Of a DNA stretch of 64,000 nucleotides, positions 50,201 through 62,100 are shown one piece after another; positions within the stretch are counted from its first letter, which is position 1; every line of letters starts with the position of its first letter. A program made the translations under genes and the position numbers. Below the pieces are notes generated by a model that was not told where the DNA came from, did not search any database, and saw only the letters and a program-made list of their open reading frames with translations. The stretch spans positions 992,001 to 1,056,000 of the forward strand of contig JASANH010000838.1 in NCBI GenBank assembly GCA_030248295.1, in the 5' to 3' direction. This DNA comes from Mesodorylaimus sp. YZB2_4. Lineage: Eukaryota > Nematoda > Enoplea > Dorylaimida > Dorylaimidae.

Positions 50201-52270
50201 CAACATGAACACGCACCCCATAGGGCCACCACCCATCCACAATGGTCTTCGTGGACGGGCCTGATCGCTGTCATAATGTTGGACAATCCGACTGACCCAT
50301 AAGCATTGTACTGAAATGATGCAGCCACATTTCTTCTATTCAGGTCGTCTTAACTACCAATTCGAACTCCCATACCACCCCTAAATGGTCATTGACAACA
50401 CACACTCATAGATGGCGGCGAACAGGCCGACTGGCAAAAAACTTATAAACACTTTCTTTCATATCCTATTGGGCTTGCTTTCCTGCCCAGTCCACCAGTC
50501 GTGTTCATTTGCGGGTGACTTGGATACCAGTGACTTCAAGTGGGACCCGTGCGGACCTGCCATTGTTGTTACATCTACGTAAATGCAATAACGCCCTTAG
50601 AAGACTCGTTCATAGAAGAGTGTCCCGAGTAAGATCCTTTCAGCGATAAAGAGAAGGAATCTAGAAAGGATTTTTACAAAGTTAGTGCCACCCGCTTGCC
50701 TGCCAAAGTGATGATGGTACGCGAGGAGCCAGCGAACCCCTAGTCGCAACAAAGGTACCCCGCAAAGCGTGATCGTCTGGCCGAGCACGACCAACCATCG
50801 AAATCGTTAGAATAAAACGGAAGAAGAACTCGCGTGCCCAACGAGAATGAGCCAAGTGGAAAGCCTCGAAAATTACGTTTACTTTTGCCTGTTTGAGAAA
50901 AGAGAACTCGAAGCGAGTACAATTAGAATCGAACGCCGCCCTCCACATGTCTCTCTACTTGCCACATGGCACCTTCAGTCGCTCATGACTCTGAATTTTT
51001 TAGCTTCGTAATGAGGATTCCTTTATTTGACCAATCTTGCCCTCTTTGAGAAGCAGAGACGTGTGACAGAATGCTATTTCGGCTTTTGCTGAGGCCTCGC
51101 ATAAAGAATCAAGCGGCTGCTTTTTGTTTTTTGAGCTGCTTGCTGTTTAGTTAGAAGACTAAATTGGAAAGTGGGAGACTGGAGAAGGGAAGAGCTATTT
51201 GAGTTTCTTAGTTATGCATTTACATGTGCTGATAGTCATCAGCAAAAGCAGCAGGCAAAGCGTATCGGATGGTGCCACACGAACCGCCCCGGGTCAATTG
51301 TGGAGAGGGACCTGGCATTACTGGCAGACGTACTTTTTGGCTCGTACCCGACAGCATTTTCTCGAAATTCGCCGTGGGGCTCCATTATTCAGGACTTAGG
51401 ACGGGTCTGTTTGAGACGGGACTCTTTTCGAGGTGTGATCCATATTATTTTTCTTCTTATGGGGCACTGGTACCTCAAAGGGACTAAAAAAGGTTGCGCA
51501 TGTCAAATTGTTGACAGATCCACATGCAGGCTCATCGACGAATGTGTACTCTAAGACCCGCTATACAAGAGTTAAATAATAAGTTTCTCCAAATGAGTAC
51601 CAGTGCCTCTTTTCAATGTGAGGAAATGACATTCCTAGGGAACGAATAAGGCATATGAGCAGAAAATGACTGGTTGGTACTGTACTTGGTGCCGCGCAGA
51701 AGAAGTGATGGTGCGATAAATGTTTCGCGAAAAACCCAACATAAAAATTAAAGGACTCAACACTCAGAATAAAAGATCTTACGATTAGCGCGAAAGCGGG
51801 ATCCAAAAAACAAGTGCCCCTGGAAAGGCTTGGAACAATGTCCCCGCCCCCGGTCATAAACTAACATTCAATAGTGTGCATGAACAGGTTGGACTAGTGC
51901 TGCAGGTGATACAAGAAATTCCAAGATCAGGTTGCTCACATTGGATGGCGGTACTTCAATTATTGTACGTAGGTTGAACCAACGCCCCATCCCTCGCATT
52001 TCTCCGGGTAGGAGGTGGTGTTTCATATGAGGATGCGGTAGACGCTCGTCATTCTTGTGTTTTGCTTCTGGGCCCACCTGCATCAAGCTGCCCATTTCTG
52101 CACATCACATTGCGGCCGTAAGGAAGGAAGAGGTTGGTTTTTGAACTGGCGCTTTTCCGACTCGAACCTAAGTGCCTGTTCTTGCTTGGTTGCATGCATG
52201 GAGCTATGGATATGCATGAATCAATGTGCGCTTTCTAAATCAAATCGAGGATTTCTTACCAAATTTTTTA
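44271..52270. other. gene-poor 8-kb region
   Basis: No gene with recognisable domains was found. Many frames of 60–130 codons occur on both strands but none shows motif support. Minus-strand pieces near 46.7–47.9 kb ('RSMILVFGMLATGINVILSQ' with a good GT donor, then 'VNPFGLPWTLESRVDALGNG' after an acceptor) could be exons of an unrecognised gene, but I could not build a consistent model. Confidence 0.3.
48129..48722 (-). CDS. unrecognised 197-aa ORF
   Basis: The longest open frame in the gene-poor region starts with ATG and has balanced composition with several hydrophobic stretches, for example 'ASHEFFIAAVPFRVVAIYD' and 'YRFGTFGDVYCLLGMAIML'. I do not recognise it. It could be a fragment of a membrane or secreted protein, or chance. 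No neighbouring exon was firmly linked. Confidence 0.25.
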   Translation of the reverse strand: MVSRMVCSSSREWTGLLLLLKTDVSRKSYSRTRPSWLGYCSFFIAGGVQVVKFAENIIASHEFFIAAVPFRVVAIYDNRWSNKNALMYDEIAFPFRLARPSPTRRGDKNAESGQCDYFWSAPSDMAFMVLYRFGTFGDVYCLLGMAIMLDELTTTGLVWPVTGPTVYVETGRPYCDPCCYSPVVAWEMRLCGSLGSG

Positions 52271-52276
52271 TTTTCA

Positions 52277-52288
52277 TTTCCTGACTAG
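52277..52288 (+). other. splice acceptor just upstream of the thioesterase start
   Basis: A pyrimidine-rich stretch ending in CTGACTAG lies 12 bases before the ATG at 52301. It may be a spliced-leader site or the end of a 5' UTR intron. Confidence 0.45.
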
Positions 52289-52300
52289 TTTTGTTCGAAG

Positions 52301-54827
52301 ATGGGGGTCTCTGCTTTGCTGAAAATCCTTCCTTCGGTCTCAATGTTTGATATGCCCGTGAAAGTAATAGCGTCTGGACTGGCCTCTGGTCAACGATTTA
52401 GCATTCGGTGCAATGTTGGAAATGCACAAACGGGAGCCGATTTCGAGTCCCGTGCTCAATTCGTTGCTGATAACTGCGGAGCGATTGATTGCGATCGAGC
52501 AGAGGCAGTGGGTGGAACCTTTACAGGTGTGTCTATGTGTCATATGTGGCTGTGCGCATATGCATGTGAGGATTTGCAGGAATTCATCCAATGGGCTTGT
52601 TTTGGTCGCTGAAACCATCTGCGAACAATAAACCAGAGGCCAGGCTCCTACCTTTCAATGCCTCTTCGCCTTTGAACTGCGCCTTAACCCTGATGGATTC
52701 AGCAGATCGCACATTGGCCCAAACCCGTTGTCATCGATATTTCCTTCATCCGCGAGTGAACAGGCAGGAAGTGCAACACGGGAGGATACGCGGGACTCTG
52801 TTCGTGCCGAGTCCTGGTAGGCATCGTGAACAGAGCGCTAGTCCGATCCCAATCATATTCTTATTGCAGTTGCCAAACACTCCAAAATGCCAGCAATTAT
52901 CGATCTGTATGGTAGCCGCGGTGGCCTGAATGAAATTCGAGCTTCCTTGCTGGCTAGCCACGGATTCGTCACATTGTCACTAGCTTTTTTTAAGTACAAG
53001 GACCTGCCTACTTCGCTCGATGATTTGGAACTAGAATACTTCAAAGTAAGCCCAGTCCATCCATTAACACTTCGTAAGTTACTTCCCAATTTGCTATAGG
53101 AAGCTATTCAAATGGTGTTGGAGCATCCTCAAGTGCTGAAGGACGGTGTTGGTGTGATGGGGACATCGTTTGGCGCTGAGTTAGCATTGCTTATGGCTTC
53201 GCACTTCTCTCAGGTCAGTCAGTGCCGTCTCTCATACGGGATACGGTGAATTCGTCTCCCTCAATTCGTACCCTCGCGATCCGTCTCAGGTAAATACGTC
53301 CCCTGAGTATAATTCGTGTCTGGTGTAATTTGCCTCCGCGTAATTCGCCCCCGCCACATTAAGATTTTCAGATTGCGGAATAATATTCAACCTTGGTATC
53401 AGGCTCCGCAGAGAGGTATAAGACCCAAAAGTGACCCCACTTTCAACACCTTTGCTCCATGAGCAATTAGTGGCCCTCTGAGCAGTTAGATTATTCGTCC
53501 AAGATATTGCAGCGGACTCCTCAAGCTAAAACAAAACTCATGTTCAGGATAACGGTAGATTGAAAGAACGGCAGTTATACTGTAAAGACTAGCAAAACTG
53601 TTCGCTACCTGCTAGCTTGGCTCGTGAATCAAAGTTATTGAGTGTTTTGTCTTTTCCTCGCAGCGCCCAGTAAGTAATCATCCGTTTCCGTGAGAAGTCA
53701 CATGGCGCGATCATAGCGGTTTTAATGGCAGGAGCTCTTCAGTTTTTCAATATTATTTACATTACATTCCCTCTTATTACGTGTTTTCACGACAGTAAAT
53801 TTTGATTTTCGTATTTCTTTTCACGATTAGGTGCGTAGATAATATACAGTGGACAGTAATGACATCAGGGGCGAATCTGAGAGGACGAATTCTGCAAGGA
53901 ATGAATCGAGAGGGACGAATTTACCTACAGCCATTTCGCACTGTGAGCGAGGAAATGGACGCAAAACCTGGTCGAAATGCTCTTGCGACTCCAGCCCCGT
54001 TGTGTCAGCCTCGCCATACATATTTTTCAGGTACAGGCAGTGGTAAGCATTAATGGCATGCACGTGCTGGACTCAGTTAATCCCATCAGCTATAAAGGAA
54101 AACCTTTGCCAACTGTGTCGTAAGTTCAACGTTTCCTCTTCTATCTTCTCTAACGCAATATGGTCTCTTCTCTATCGTTAGAGCCGATGCCGGAGTAATA
54201 GAACTGGTCGATGGTTACGTCCGATACCGGACCTATCGATCCCATTTGCCCAGTGATCCTGAATTTGTGTTTCCAGTAGGTCTGAACACACCTGGACCCG
54301 TCGACACATGGCCACTTTTGTTTTCTCTTCAGATTGAGAAAAGCCGCGCCCAATTTCTGTTTCTGGCATCCGAGGACGATCAGTCAACTCCAACAGACAT
54401 CTGCTACTCTGCTTTGATGCAACGCTTGCGTGGTCACGGAAAAGAGGGGCGGGGTGAACTGTGCATATTGCCAGGTGCTGGACATTTGCTCGAGCCCCCG
54501 TACACTCCACACACGGCTGCCCTGTTTCATAAAGCTGTTGGTGAGTTGTAGTTTACTATCAAAGGAACTTGATCTTCTAACCCAAGTGAATGGAACCAAT
54601 GCCAATCAATTGAGCCACCGTGATTCCAGAGCAAAGACCATGGCAGTGTTGGTTACCCTATTCTTATTGTTTCAGGTGCTCGGATGATCTTTGGTGGGGA
54701 ACCGACGGCTCATGCGCTGGCGCAAGAACTGGCCTGGAAGAAGGCGCTGATTTTCTTCGCCAAATATCTTGGAACTCCAGCGACCTTAAGTACCCTAGAG
54801 ACGCTGAAGGTAAACACCGAGCAATGA
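52301..54827 (+). CDS. acyl-CoA thioesterase / bile-acid-CoA:amino acid N-acyltransferase (BAAT) family
   Basis: Eight exons (52301–52526, 52580–52816, 52870–53045, 53100–53213, 54031–54119, 54182–54275, 54333–54540, 54676–54827) sum to 1296 bp, or 431 aa, the usual family length. The N-terminal beta domain shows '[18 protein letters not shown]' and the diagnostic '[13 protein letters not shown]'. The hydrolase domain shows '[19 protein letters not shown]', the nucleophile elbow G-T-S-F-G-A-E (Ser about 236), the acid near '[11 protein letters not shown]' and the His in '[14 protein letters not shown]'. Members hydrolyse long-chain acyl-CoA or conjugate acyl groups; Ser rather than Cys as nucleophile favours thioesterase. 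There is no peroxisomal SKL ending. Intron 4 is 817 bp, the rest under 140 bp. Its 3' flank carries a pseudogene fragment. Confidence 0.92.
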
Positions 54828-54873
54828 CCTGTCTGACGATGAGTGACCAAGGAATGTTTTCAATGCTCACAAT

Positions 54874-55112
54874 GTGAATTTCCGCATCAAGGATTTTCAA
54901 TTGAGTCTGAATCTGGTGATCTTTTTTTGCGAGTGTTTTAATAAAGGATGCCTACAAGGAGTGAAAGCACGCTGTGTTAGATTTTGAAGAATCGCGCATA
55001 AATAACCGCAAGCCACTCAAAAGTCAGGTATACTGTACCAATTCCGTCTTCAAATATTCCACAGTATCCAAACTCCAAATGGCTAATCGGCGCCGGCCAT
55101 GATAGCGGCTAG
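54874..55112 (-). pseudogene. decayed duplicate of the 3' end of the 41.5-kb disordered-protein gene
   Basis: The sequence aligns in the same orientation with about 41604–41830. Over the 60 bp starting at the shared CCGCATC (41611 and 54892) about 51 bases match. The copy contains the last exon, the whole intron (recognisable from the shared CGCATAA and AAGCCACTCAAAAGTC segments) and the end of the large exon. It is therefore a DNA-level duplication, not a retrocopy. Substitutions and small indels break the frame. It begins about 50 bp after the stop of the plus-strand thioesterase gene, in its 3' flank. Confidence 0.85.
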
Positions 55113-55576
55113 TGATGCAGAGATCGATGAAGGACTTGCATGCAATGTATTGAAGCCCAGCGTAATCGAAGCAAAGTTATTTAGAGCTATTAGCTGCCGC
55201 GGAACACAGGTTGAACAAGGCACAGTTATATCGGTCTACTTCGCATATTCGAAAGGTATACAGAGGCCAATACTTCAACAATTCGGAAAAGAGAATCAAA
55301 CCGTTGCATGTTAGTCGAGAAAGAAGCCGAAGAGAAGATATGGAACATTAGTGAAGACATGTGCGAGAAATTAAGGATTTGGCATATAAATGGTTGGGTT
55401 CAGTGCTTTGATTCTCGGCACCATTATAGCACCTATCTCTGCAGTATGTAGAGAGTCCCGGAGGGCTTTTTGATACTCAATAAGGACGGTGTGCAGTGCA
55501 GTAAACATGGCACACAAATTCATACGGGTTTTATCTCCCTACACAGCCGTCATCTCAAGCGGTCTGTGTGGCAGCA

Positions 55577-57249
55577 ATGGCCCGTTACGCGTGCTTGTTC
55601 CAGGAACACCCTTTCGTGTCCGTGCTGTACGACGAGTTCGTTTCCACTCGATGCTCGTTCTGTTTCGCCGAAGCTTCGAGGCCGTGCTCGAAATGCAACA
55701 AGTTTTTGTTCTGCAACGACGACTGCGAGAGCAAGGCATTGCATGAACTCGAATGCAACACGCAAGCCGAATTGATACCTTACAACGTCCGATTCATCGC
55801 CCGTTTCGCCATGCGCCAACAAATCGATGGAGGCAAGGCCTCGTTGTCGATCGACTTTTCGGACAGCTACAACGTGAGACCTTTAGGTGGATCCCAGTAC
55901 GTGTCGTTTCTTTTTCGAATATGGTCTCCTCTTCTAGCCGCGAAGTTGCAAGGACCTCACTTCTCACTATCGGGATGTGCAACGGGACAAGCGTCGCCTG
56001 CCTCGTTTCGAGCCTCTCTGGACCTTGTGGCAAAAGCACATGGCCTCTTCCGTCTTATCCTGCATGAAAAAGTCGAATGTGCTGCGCCTCTACGCCACGG
56101 TCTGCATTAATTCGTTCAGCATTTTTGTGCATGGTTCCATCGCTGGCAAGAAAGTGTACCTTCCAATGGTCGTTGGCGTGGGACTGTACCTGAACGCCTC
56201 GCGCTTTAATCACAGCTAAGGTAGGAGTGTGTGCATTTCAGGCGCTGACTGGTCTGCATTTCAGCTGCTCCCCCGACATGTTCGTTCAGTTCAATGGCAA
56301 CCGCATGAGCATGATCAAATCGATCAAGGAGGCCGAGGCAGTGTGGGAAATGAAGGAGAAGGACTTCAATCGACTGACCATCGACTACGGCGTGCCAGCA
56401 TCCGACTCGCACGAAGCCTACGTCCCTCTAACCAGTCAGCGCATCGCGTCGTTGCAGGCTCGTTACTACTTTAAGTGCCGATGCCCGAAATGCTCGGATC
56501 AGAAGGCCAGGATGTGGGAAGGAAATGCGGCCGCGACCGAGTGCTCCCAATGCAAGAAACCGTACGTGTGGTCCGCCGGCCGATCGATGAAGCTGAAAGC
56601 ACTGTGCCCTTGCAGCGCGAAGGAACGCCCGAACATCGATACAGCTGATCTGGCACGAGTGAAACAACTGGATTCCTTGGTGAGGTGCAAGGGACCCCCA
56701 ACAAGGAATTCATTGGCTCGTTTTTAGTGGGAAAAAGTGATACCCGAGGAGGACACCAAGTCGGACGCGTCGGATGTCATCTTCTTCTGCAGGCCGATGT
56801 GGAAATCGGCCAAGAAGTATTGGCACCCGGTGGTCAACCTGCGTCTGGCTCACCTGAACGAACGCATGTTTCGTGCCTTCATGACCAAGGCGACGAGGCC
56901 GAAGCCCGGCACGTCCGATCGGGACAGGTGGCGAGACTTCAGGATGGCTGCGATCGCTGGCGGAACCATGGTGGCCGCTTACGAGCACCGAATCAAAGCG
57001 GACAGAAAAATCGGCGCCTTCTCGTGTCAAATCGCCGCCATCTATGAAGTCCTGGGCGGCCCCGAGTACTTGCAAAAATCGTACGACTGGTTCACCAGGG
57101 CGGCGCAGATCTTTTGAGACAACGACAGCAAAGAGAATGAATCGGTGGCCTTGGCCTGGCGAGCCAAACTGAAGCTAGAAGTGGCCGGCGAAGAACCTCA
57201 GTCCATGAAAGAGTCGACTGCGAACGTGATCGAAACCATGGGAATGTGA
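55577..57249 (+). CDS. SMYD-type MYND/SET-domain methyltransferase, with two apparent lesions
   Basis: Exons 55577–55873, 55938–56215, 56265–56679 and from 56728. The MYND zinc finger is clear ('CSFCFAEASRPCSKCNKFLF', then C-N-D-D-C…H-E-L-E-C). The SET core has 'VGVGLYLNASRFNHSC' with the N-H-S-C motif split by intron 2, and a post-SET C-R-C-P-K-C. A helical TPR-like C-terminus follows. SMYD proteins methylate lysines on histones and cytosolic proteins. The N-terminal SET strand is missing or in an unseen 5' exon; 'CCAG' before residue 12 could be its acceptor. Two oddities: the intron 2 donor reads CACAG|CTAAGG instead of GTAAGG, and an in-frame TGA at 57115 interrupts coding-like sequence that continues 43 codons to a TGA at 57247. 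It could be a young pseudogene, a read-through gene or assembly error. Confidence 0.75.
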
Positions 57250-57917
57250 ATGTGCGAAGTCATGGCGCTGTGTGAAGTGTGGTTCGTACTTGTTGCATGT
57301 TGAAAAAAGAGCATGCTCAGAAGGAATGCTTATCCGATATTAGTGAGGAAAGTAGTCGCACGAGCTCGAATGAATTTAAGCACTGTGTGATGCTGTGCGC
57401 ATGCGCATTCGATGTTCGAGAAACAAATGCATGTTTTCAAAAGCTGTACAGTTCTCGAAAATGCTCGAAAACAAGAGATGTCGAGCGGAATAAAAGCGCT
57501 GGAGCGCGCATTGTTTTACCGGAACCTGATCTCTATTCCTGAATCATGAAGAAAACATTCTCCGTGAACTAACCTGTTCTGAATCGCTGTGCAAACATCG
57601 GGAATGTTCGATATACAGGATCAGCCTGACCTACGCGCTGGGCAGGTTCAAGATCAGCCGACGAAACAAAAAACCGACTGAGCACACTTAGACACCAGGA
57701 TGTATGGGGAAATACAATCATAACATTGACTTACGATGACGGGCCCAGTCAACGAGGCTATCCGGACGGTTGTTTAACAAAGCTCACGATCAGTTCATTC
57801 TTCACGCGCTCTTCGAAGAATGGATGACGTGGCTTACACTCACGGTCAGCTTGTGTAATGGCCGAGTCAATCGTTTTTATTTCAGTGCCTGACGCAGCAT
57901 AAGCGAAACAAGTGGAA
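57250..57917. other. intergenic, no gene seen
   Basis: This lies between the SET-domain gene and the cysteine-rich secreted protein gene. It probably holds a 3' UTR and a promoter. No exon is supported. Confidence 0.4.
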
Positions 57918-58866
57918 ATGCGTTACTTTTTTGGTCTGGCTCTGATTGTTAGCGGTAAGTTTTGGTCAACACAACAAACAAAAGCCTGAACCGATCAGGA
58001 TGCACCCTTCGTCGCCGTGAGCCGAACTATGCTGATATTAGGATTAGTGTTTGAAGGGACGCATCCTTATCGGGATTTACAAGAGGATCGAGCCCTACCA
58101 TTCGAGTTTTTCAGGAGCCAGCGCTTCCCAACTGGGCTGCCAGCTGGGCTGCCCCTGGAGCTAACTGGGAACAAGGCTCCAACTGGTGGAACCATGATGC
58201 AAATGCCTGCAGATGGGGTGTGTGGCAAAATCCTAATCCCAACTTTGGAAGCGGATGGACAAATGTTAACAGTAACAACGGATTTGGGAATGGATGGGCG
58301 AGTGTCAGCAGTAATGGATGGGGATCAAATAACAATGGCTGGACGCACAGCTTGGGTAATGAGAACGGGAACAGTGCCAGTCAATCGTGCACAAATGGTG
58401 TTTATCGTACATGTGTCAATGGGCGCTGCTTCGATCGCCAGTACTCCAACTTGACCTCAGTCTGTATGCGGGCTCATTCGGGACTATGCTAGCTGTCTCT
58501 CCAATGCCGTCGTCATTTTAGCGAACCGCCCCACTGTTGCCTGCGAGACAACTGATTGCAACGATGTCGTGTGGAATACAGATAATTGCCCGATCTGCAG
58601 CTGCAATGGTAGGCATCTAAGGTGACACGAACCAGCCCCGGCTTACACTTTTACTTCTTCCTTGTTTAGGATTCGCCACCCGTGAACCTTGCGCAGCTGA
58701 TCAGGAATGTAGTCAAGGTGGCAAGTGCATCAATCAGCTGTGTCGTTCTCCCGCTGTCCCCGAGGGGCTCCCAAAACTTTGCGTGTTTGCACATCAATGC
58801 AAGGAAACCGATATCTGCATTAACCAGAGATGTCAGCGGGACTCAGCTGGCCGCCGTCATATGTAA
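57918..58866 (+). CDS. secreted Trp/Asn/Gly-rich and cysteine-rich protein
   Basis: Four exons (57918–57954, 58122–58463, 58522–58608, 58670–58866) sum to 663 bp, or 220 aa. Exon 1 is just 'MRYFFGLALIVS', a short signal-peptide core. Exon 2 gives a Trp/Ala then Asn/Gly/Trp-rich stretch ('NFGSGWTNVNSNNGFGNGW') ending in a 'TCVNGRCFDRQYSN' cysteine motif. Exon 3 encodes a compact C-x-x-x-x-x-C…C-P-I-C-S-C antistasin-like motif, and exon 4 a paired-cysteine module ('CSQGGKCINQLCR', 'CKETDICINQRCQ') resembling EB/EGF-like or WAP-poor nematode modules. It is probably an extracellular matrix, cuticle or defence protein; I do not recognise an orthologue. The exon 2 acceptor was chosen because only it keeps phase with exon 1. 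A donor-like GT at the stop codon leaves the exact end slightly open. Confidence 0.65.
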
Positions 58867-59138
58867 GATGGACGCTACTTTTACAGGGTCAACGAACGCT
58901 ACTCGCGGGACCGCGAGTCAAACACTTCCGTCAACCGCGGTAACATGGAAAGAAAGGCAGACGCCTAACCCACCAAGCCACGAGCCGTGAGTTTCCGCCT
59001 GCCGCCCCAATCAAATGCTGCAAGACCAGGTCTTTTCATGATGTACTCGGACATCCATCACACACGCACTCACATGAACCAACTGAATCGCTGATCACGA
59101 TCACGACTCATCGCCCCTTCGTCTCTTCCCACGCGCTC

Positions 59139-62100
59139 TCATCGTCGCTTGTTTCCCTGCAGCATGGTTTGCAGCTCGCTCAGCTTCATCTTCCCTCCGC
59201 CGGCCGCCATCAGCACCTCGCATCGCCGCTCCATGTCCTTCGCCTCGTCGTTCGTCATCAGCCGGTCCTTGACCATTTGCTGCAACACGGTTCGCATCTT
59301 CGCGCGATCGATGTGCAGCGTGTCCAGCAGCTGGTCCACCTTCTGCAAACAGGAAAACCCGAGTTGAGCATCGAACCCAGGGGCGTGGGACATCGAACTA
59401 ACCTTTCCCAGTTGCCTGTCGTCCACAGTGCCCATTTGCGAGAGGTTCTGCAGCACACTCATCGCCTGCGTGTCGCTCCTCAACGACTCTTTGTACTTCT
59501 CCATCACCGACGGCTGCAGCACGCTCCTGAAACGAAGAGGGACTCAAAAAGCGAAAAGTCATCTTCTCCCATCCCTTACCTGAACGAGACCTGCGACGCC
59601 TCCTGCATCAGCGTCTTCTGCGTCTTCTCGTCATCAAAGTTCTTCACGTCGGCCAGTCGCGTTTGGACGAGGATGATTCGGGCCATCTCCACTTCCGGGG
59701 GTTGGATGCCCAGAGCTTGGTACCGATGCCATTCGACGCTGGCGGGTCCTGCTCGCATTCCGACTTCGCGGGTTCGCGTCGTCGACGGCACGGGTCGATT
59801 GGCGAACGCTGGGTGCCCTTGCGGCAAGATCTAAAAGAAGAACTGTACTCTGTGCAGTACCCAGTCCAAGAACGCTTACTTGGAAGCAGCCCACGGTCTG
59901 CGCCTGGCGAGCCAGCTCTTCATGATCCTTGCGCACCTGCGCCGCCTCGTTCACAGCGTCGGTCGGGTCTTGCGGTGGTGTTTGGCGGAACCGCTTCTGC
60001 AACTCAGCCTTCTCGTTCGGCGACAGAGCTCGCATCTGGCCGCACATCATCTGCAAGGAACGATGCGTAAATTCGGCATCCCTCGGGGATCAATCATCAG
60101 TCTTACCTCGAGGATCGCGCGCAGCATCTCGGGCGTTATTTTCATCCCCTTGGCGAGATCTTGGAAGATGTCGAGCAGCTGCTGCGGCGTCAGTTTCTTG
60201 CCCGTGGCTTCGGCGGCTGCCAGCTCTTCGACGGCCCTCAGTTTCGCCGGATCCGATTTCACCTTGAAAAGACCCAAGTTTCAAACGAGAAGGCGTTAAA
60301 AATTAGGAAACTCACGTTCTCTTCGGCCCTGAGCTTGACGAGCTTCATTCGGTAGGCGTCTCGGTCCACGGGCGGCTGGGCTTGCTTGGCTGCGGCACTG
60401 GTTCCGTGCACTTGTCCGGCGCTCTGCAACGTCTCGGCCATCATTCGCTCGTAGCGATCTCGGAGGGCGGCGTTCTGATTAGCAGCGCGCATGGCCAGCA
60501 TGAAGTTCGTGAACAGCTCGAGGCAGGCCGCTGTCTCCTCCGGTTTCTGAAAAAGGTGTGGCATTCGATTCATCCCAGAATCCGACAAGCCGAAGGGACT
60601 CACCCGCACATTGGCCGTGTTCAGGACCCGAATCGCCTCGGCGGGATTGATCGTGTCGGCGCGCATCAGATCTTGCAGGCCCTTCGCCTCCTGCAGCTTC
60701 TGGCCTCCCATTCGCATTTGTCCGATCATCACCTGCAATAGAAGCAGCCATCGACTGAGGGATCGCGAAAAGACCATTGCACTCACCTCAAGGATGGCCT
60801 TCAGCATCTCCGGCGTCAATGGCACACCGCGACCTAACGCTTCGAAGATTTCCAGGAGATCTTGAGGGCTGAGCGTCCGTCCCGTCGCTTCGGCCTTCTC
60901 CAGCTTGTCCAGGGCAGCCATCTGGGCCTCGTTCGCTCGCACCTGAAATCGAGCCTGATTAGAGGACTAGGATTCACCATCTGCTGGTGGACTTACCGCC
61001 GGCGCCGCTCGCAGTTTTCGTATCAGCACTCGGGCCTGTCGGGCATCCGTCACAGTCGCCGACGCAGTCCTGCCCGTCCGCACGTACTTCTGGCCAGCGA
61101 TGCGCAGCAGTTCGGCCATCTGCCTTTGCGTTTCGTCGTTGAGATTCTGATCTTGCTTGGCTTTGAACAGCGCCATCCAGAAGTCTCGAGTCACCTCCAA
61201 CAGGCCCATAGCTTCGTCGGGTTTCTAAAAACAAAAGATTTTGCGGGGTCCACTCGAGGGGGCATCGTGCCACTTACTTCGACGGTCGGCTGCGTTCGAC
61301 GAGCAGCAATCGTCCCGTCCGGATTCACGTCCACGTTCTCTTGGACTTGGTCGGCCACATCGAACAGCGACAGATTCCCTTGTTCGTTCAGCTTCTTGTT
61401 CATCTCGTCAGCCTCCTTCTTCATCAACTTCACCGCCGTCATGAGGTGCTGGAAAGTGCAACCCGTGCAGACAGGCGTGTGAGAGTGCGGCCGGCCGAAG
61501 TCGCCGGGACAAAAAGTCCGACTAGAGGTAGGCAAGTCTCGCGACTATACCTGACCTAGAAACATCAACCCGAGGATTTAACGCCCCAGCCAGGGGAGAG
61601 TATTGATTACTCTCTACCACTCGCCATGGCCTGCCTGGTAGGGTTTACAAAAGGGAAGAACGAGCTGGTTCGGAGAGGGGGAAGGGAGGGAACTGAACGT
61701 CAGCTTACCTGAAAGATCGCCTTGACTTGTTCCGGGCTGAGATCCATGTCGGTGGTCAGGTGTTGAAACACGTAGAACACGTCGGTTCCAGTCATGGGAC
61801 GTTTGTGAGCAGCAGCGGCGACGCATCCGATGGCATCTCGTTTGGCCGGGGCATTCTGGTACTGAAAGGGGAACGGAACCTCAGACCAGGACCCGGGGTT
61901 ATGCTTGCACAAGCGTGTTGGTCCCCCCGCCTAATAGCCCCTGTTTGAGTCCCTGTTTGAGACATGTAAGCTCTTACCTTGCCGTGCAGGGCTTTCATGG
62001 CTTGAGCGAACTGGGGAGTCCTGAACTCGTCCGGCTTGACTGGAACGATCGGGGCCCCGCTGACCAGCTTGGCCGCCGTTTCGGGTGTGACGAAGTTCTT

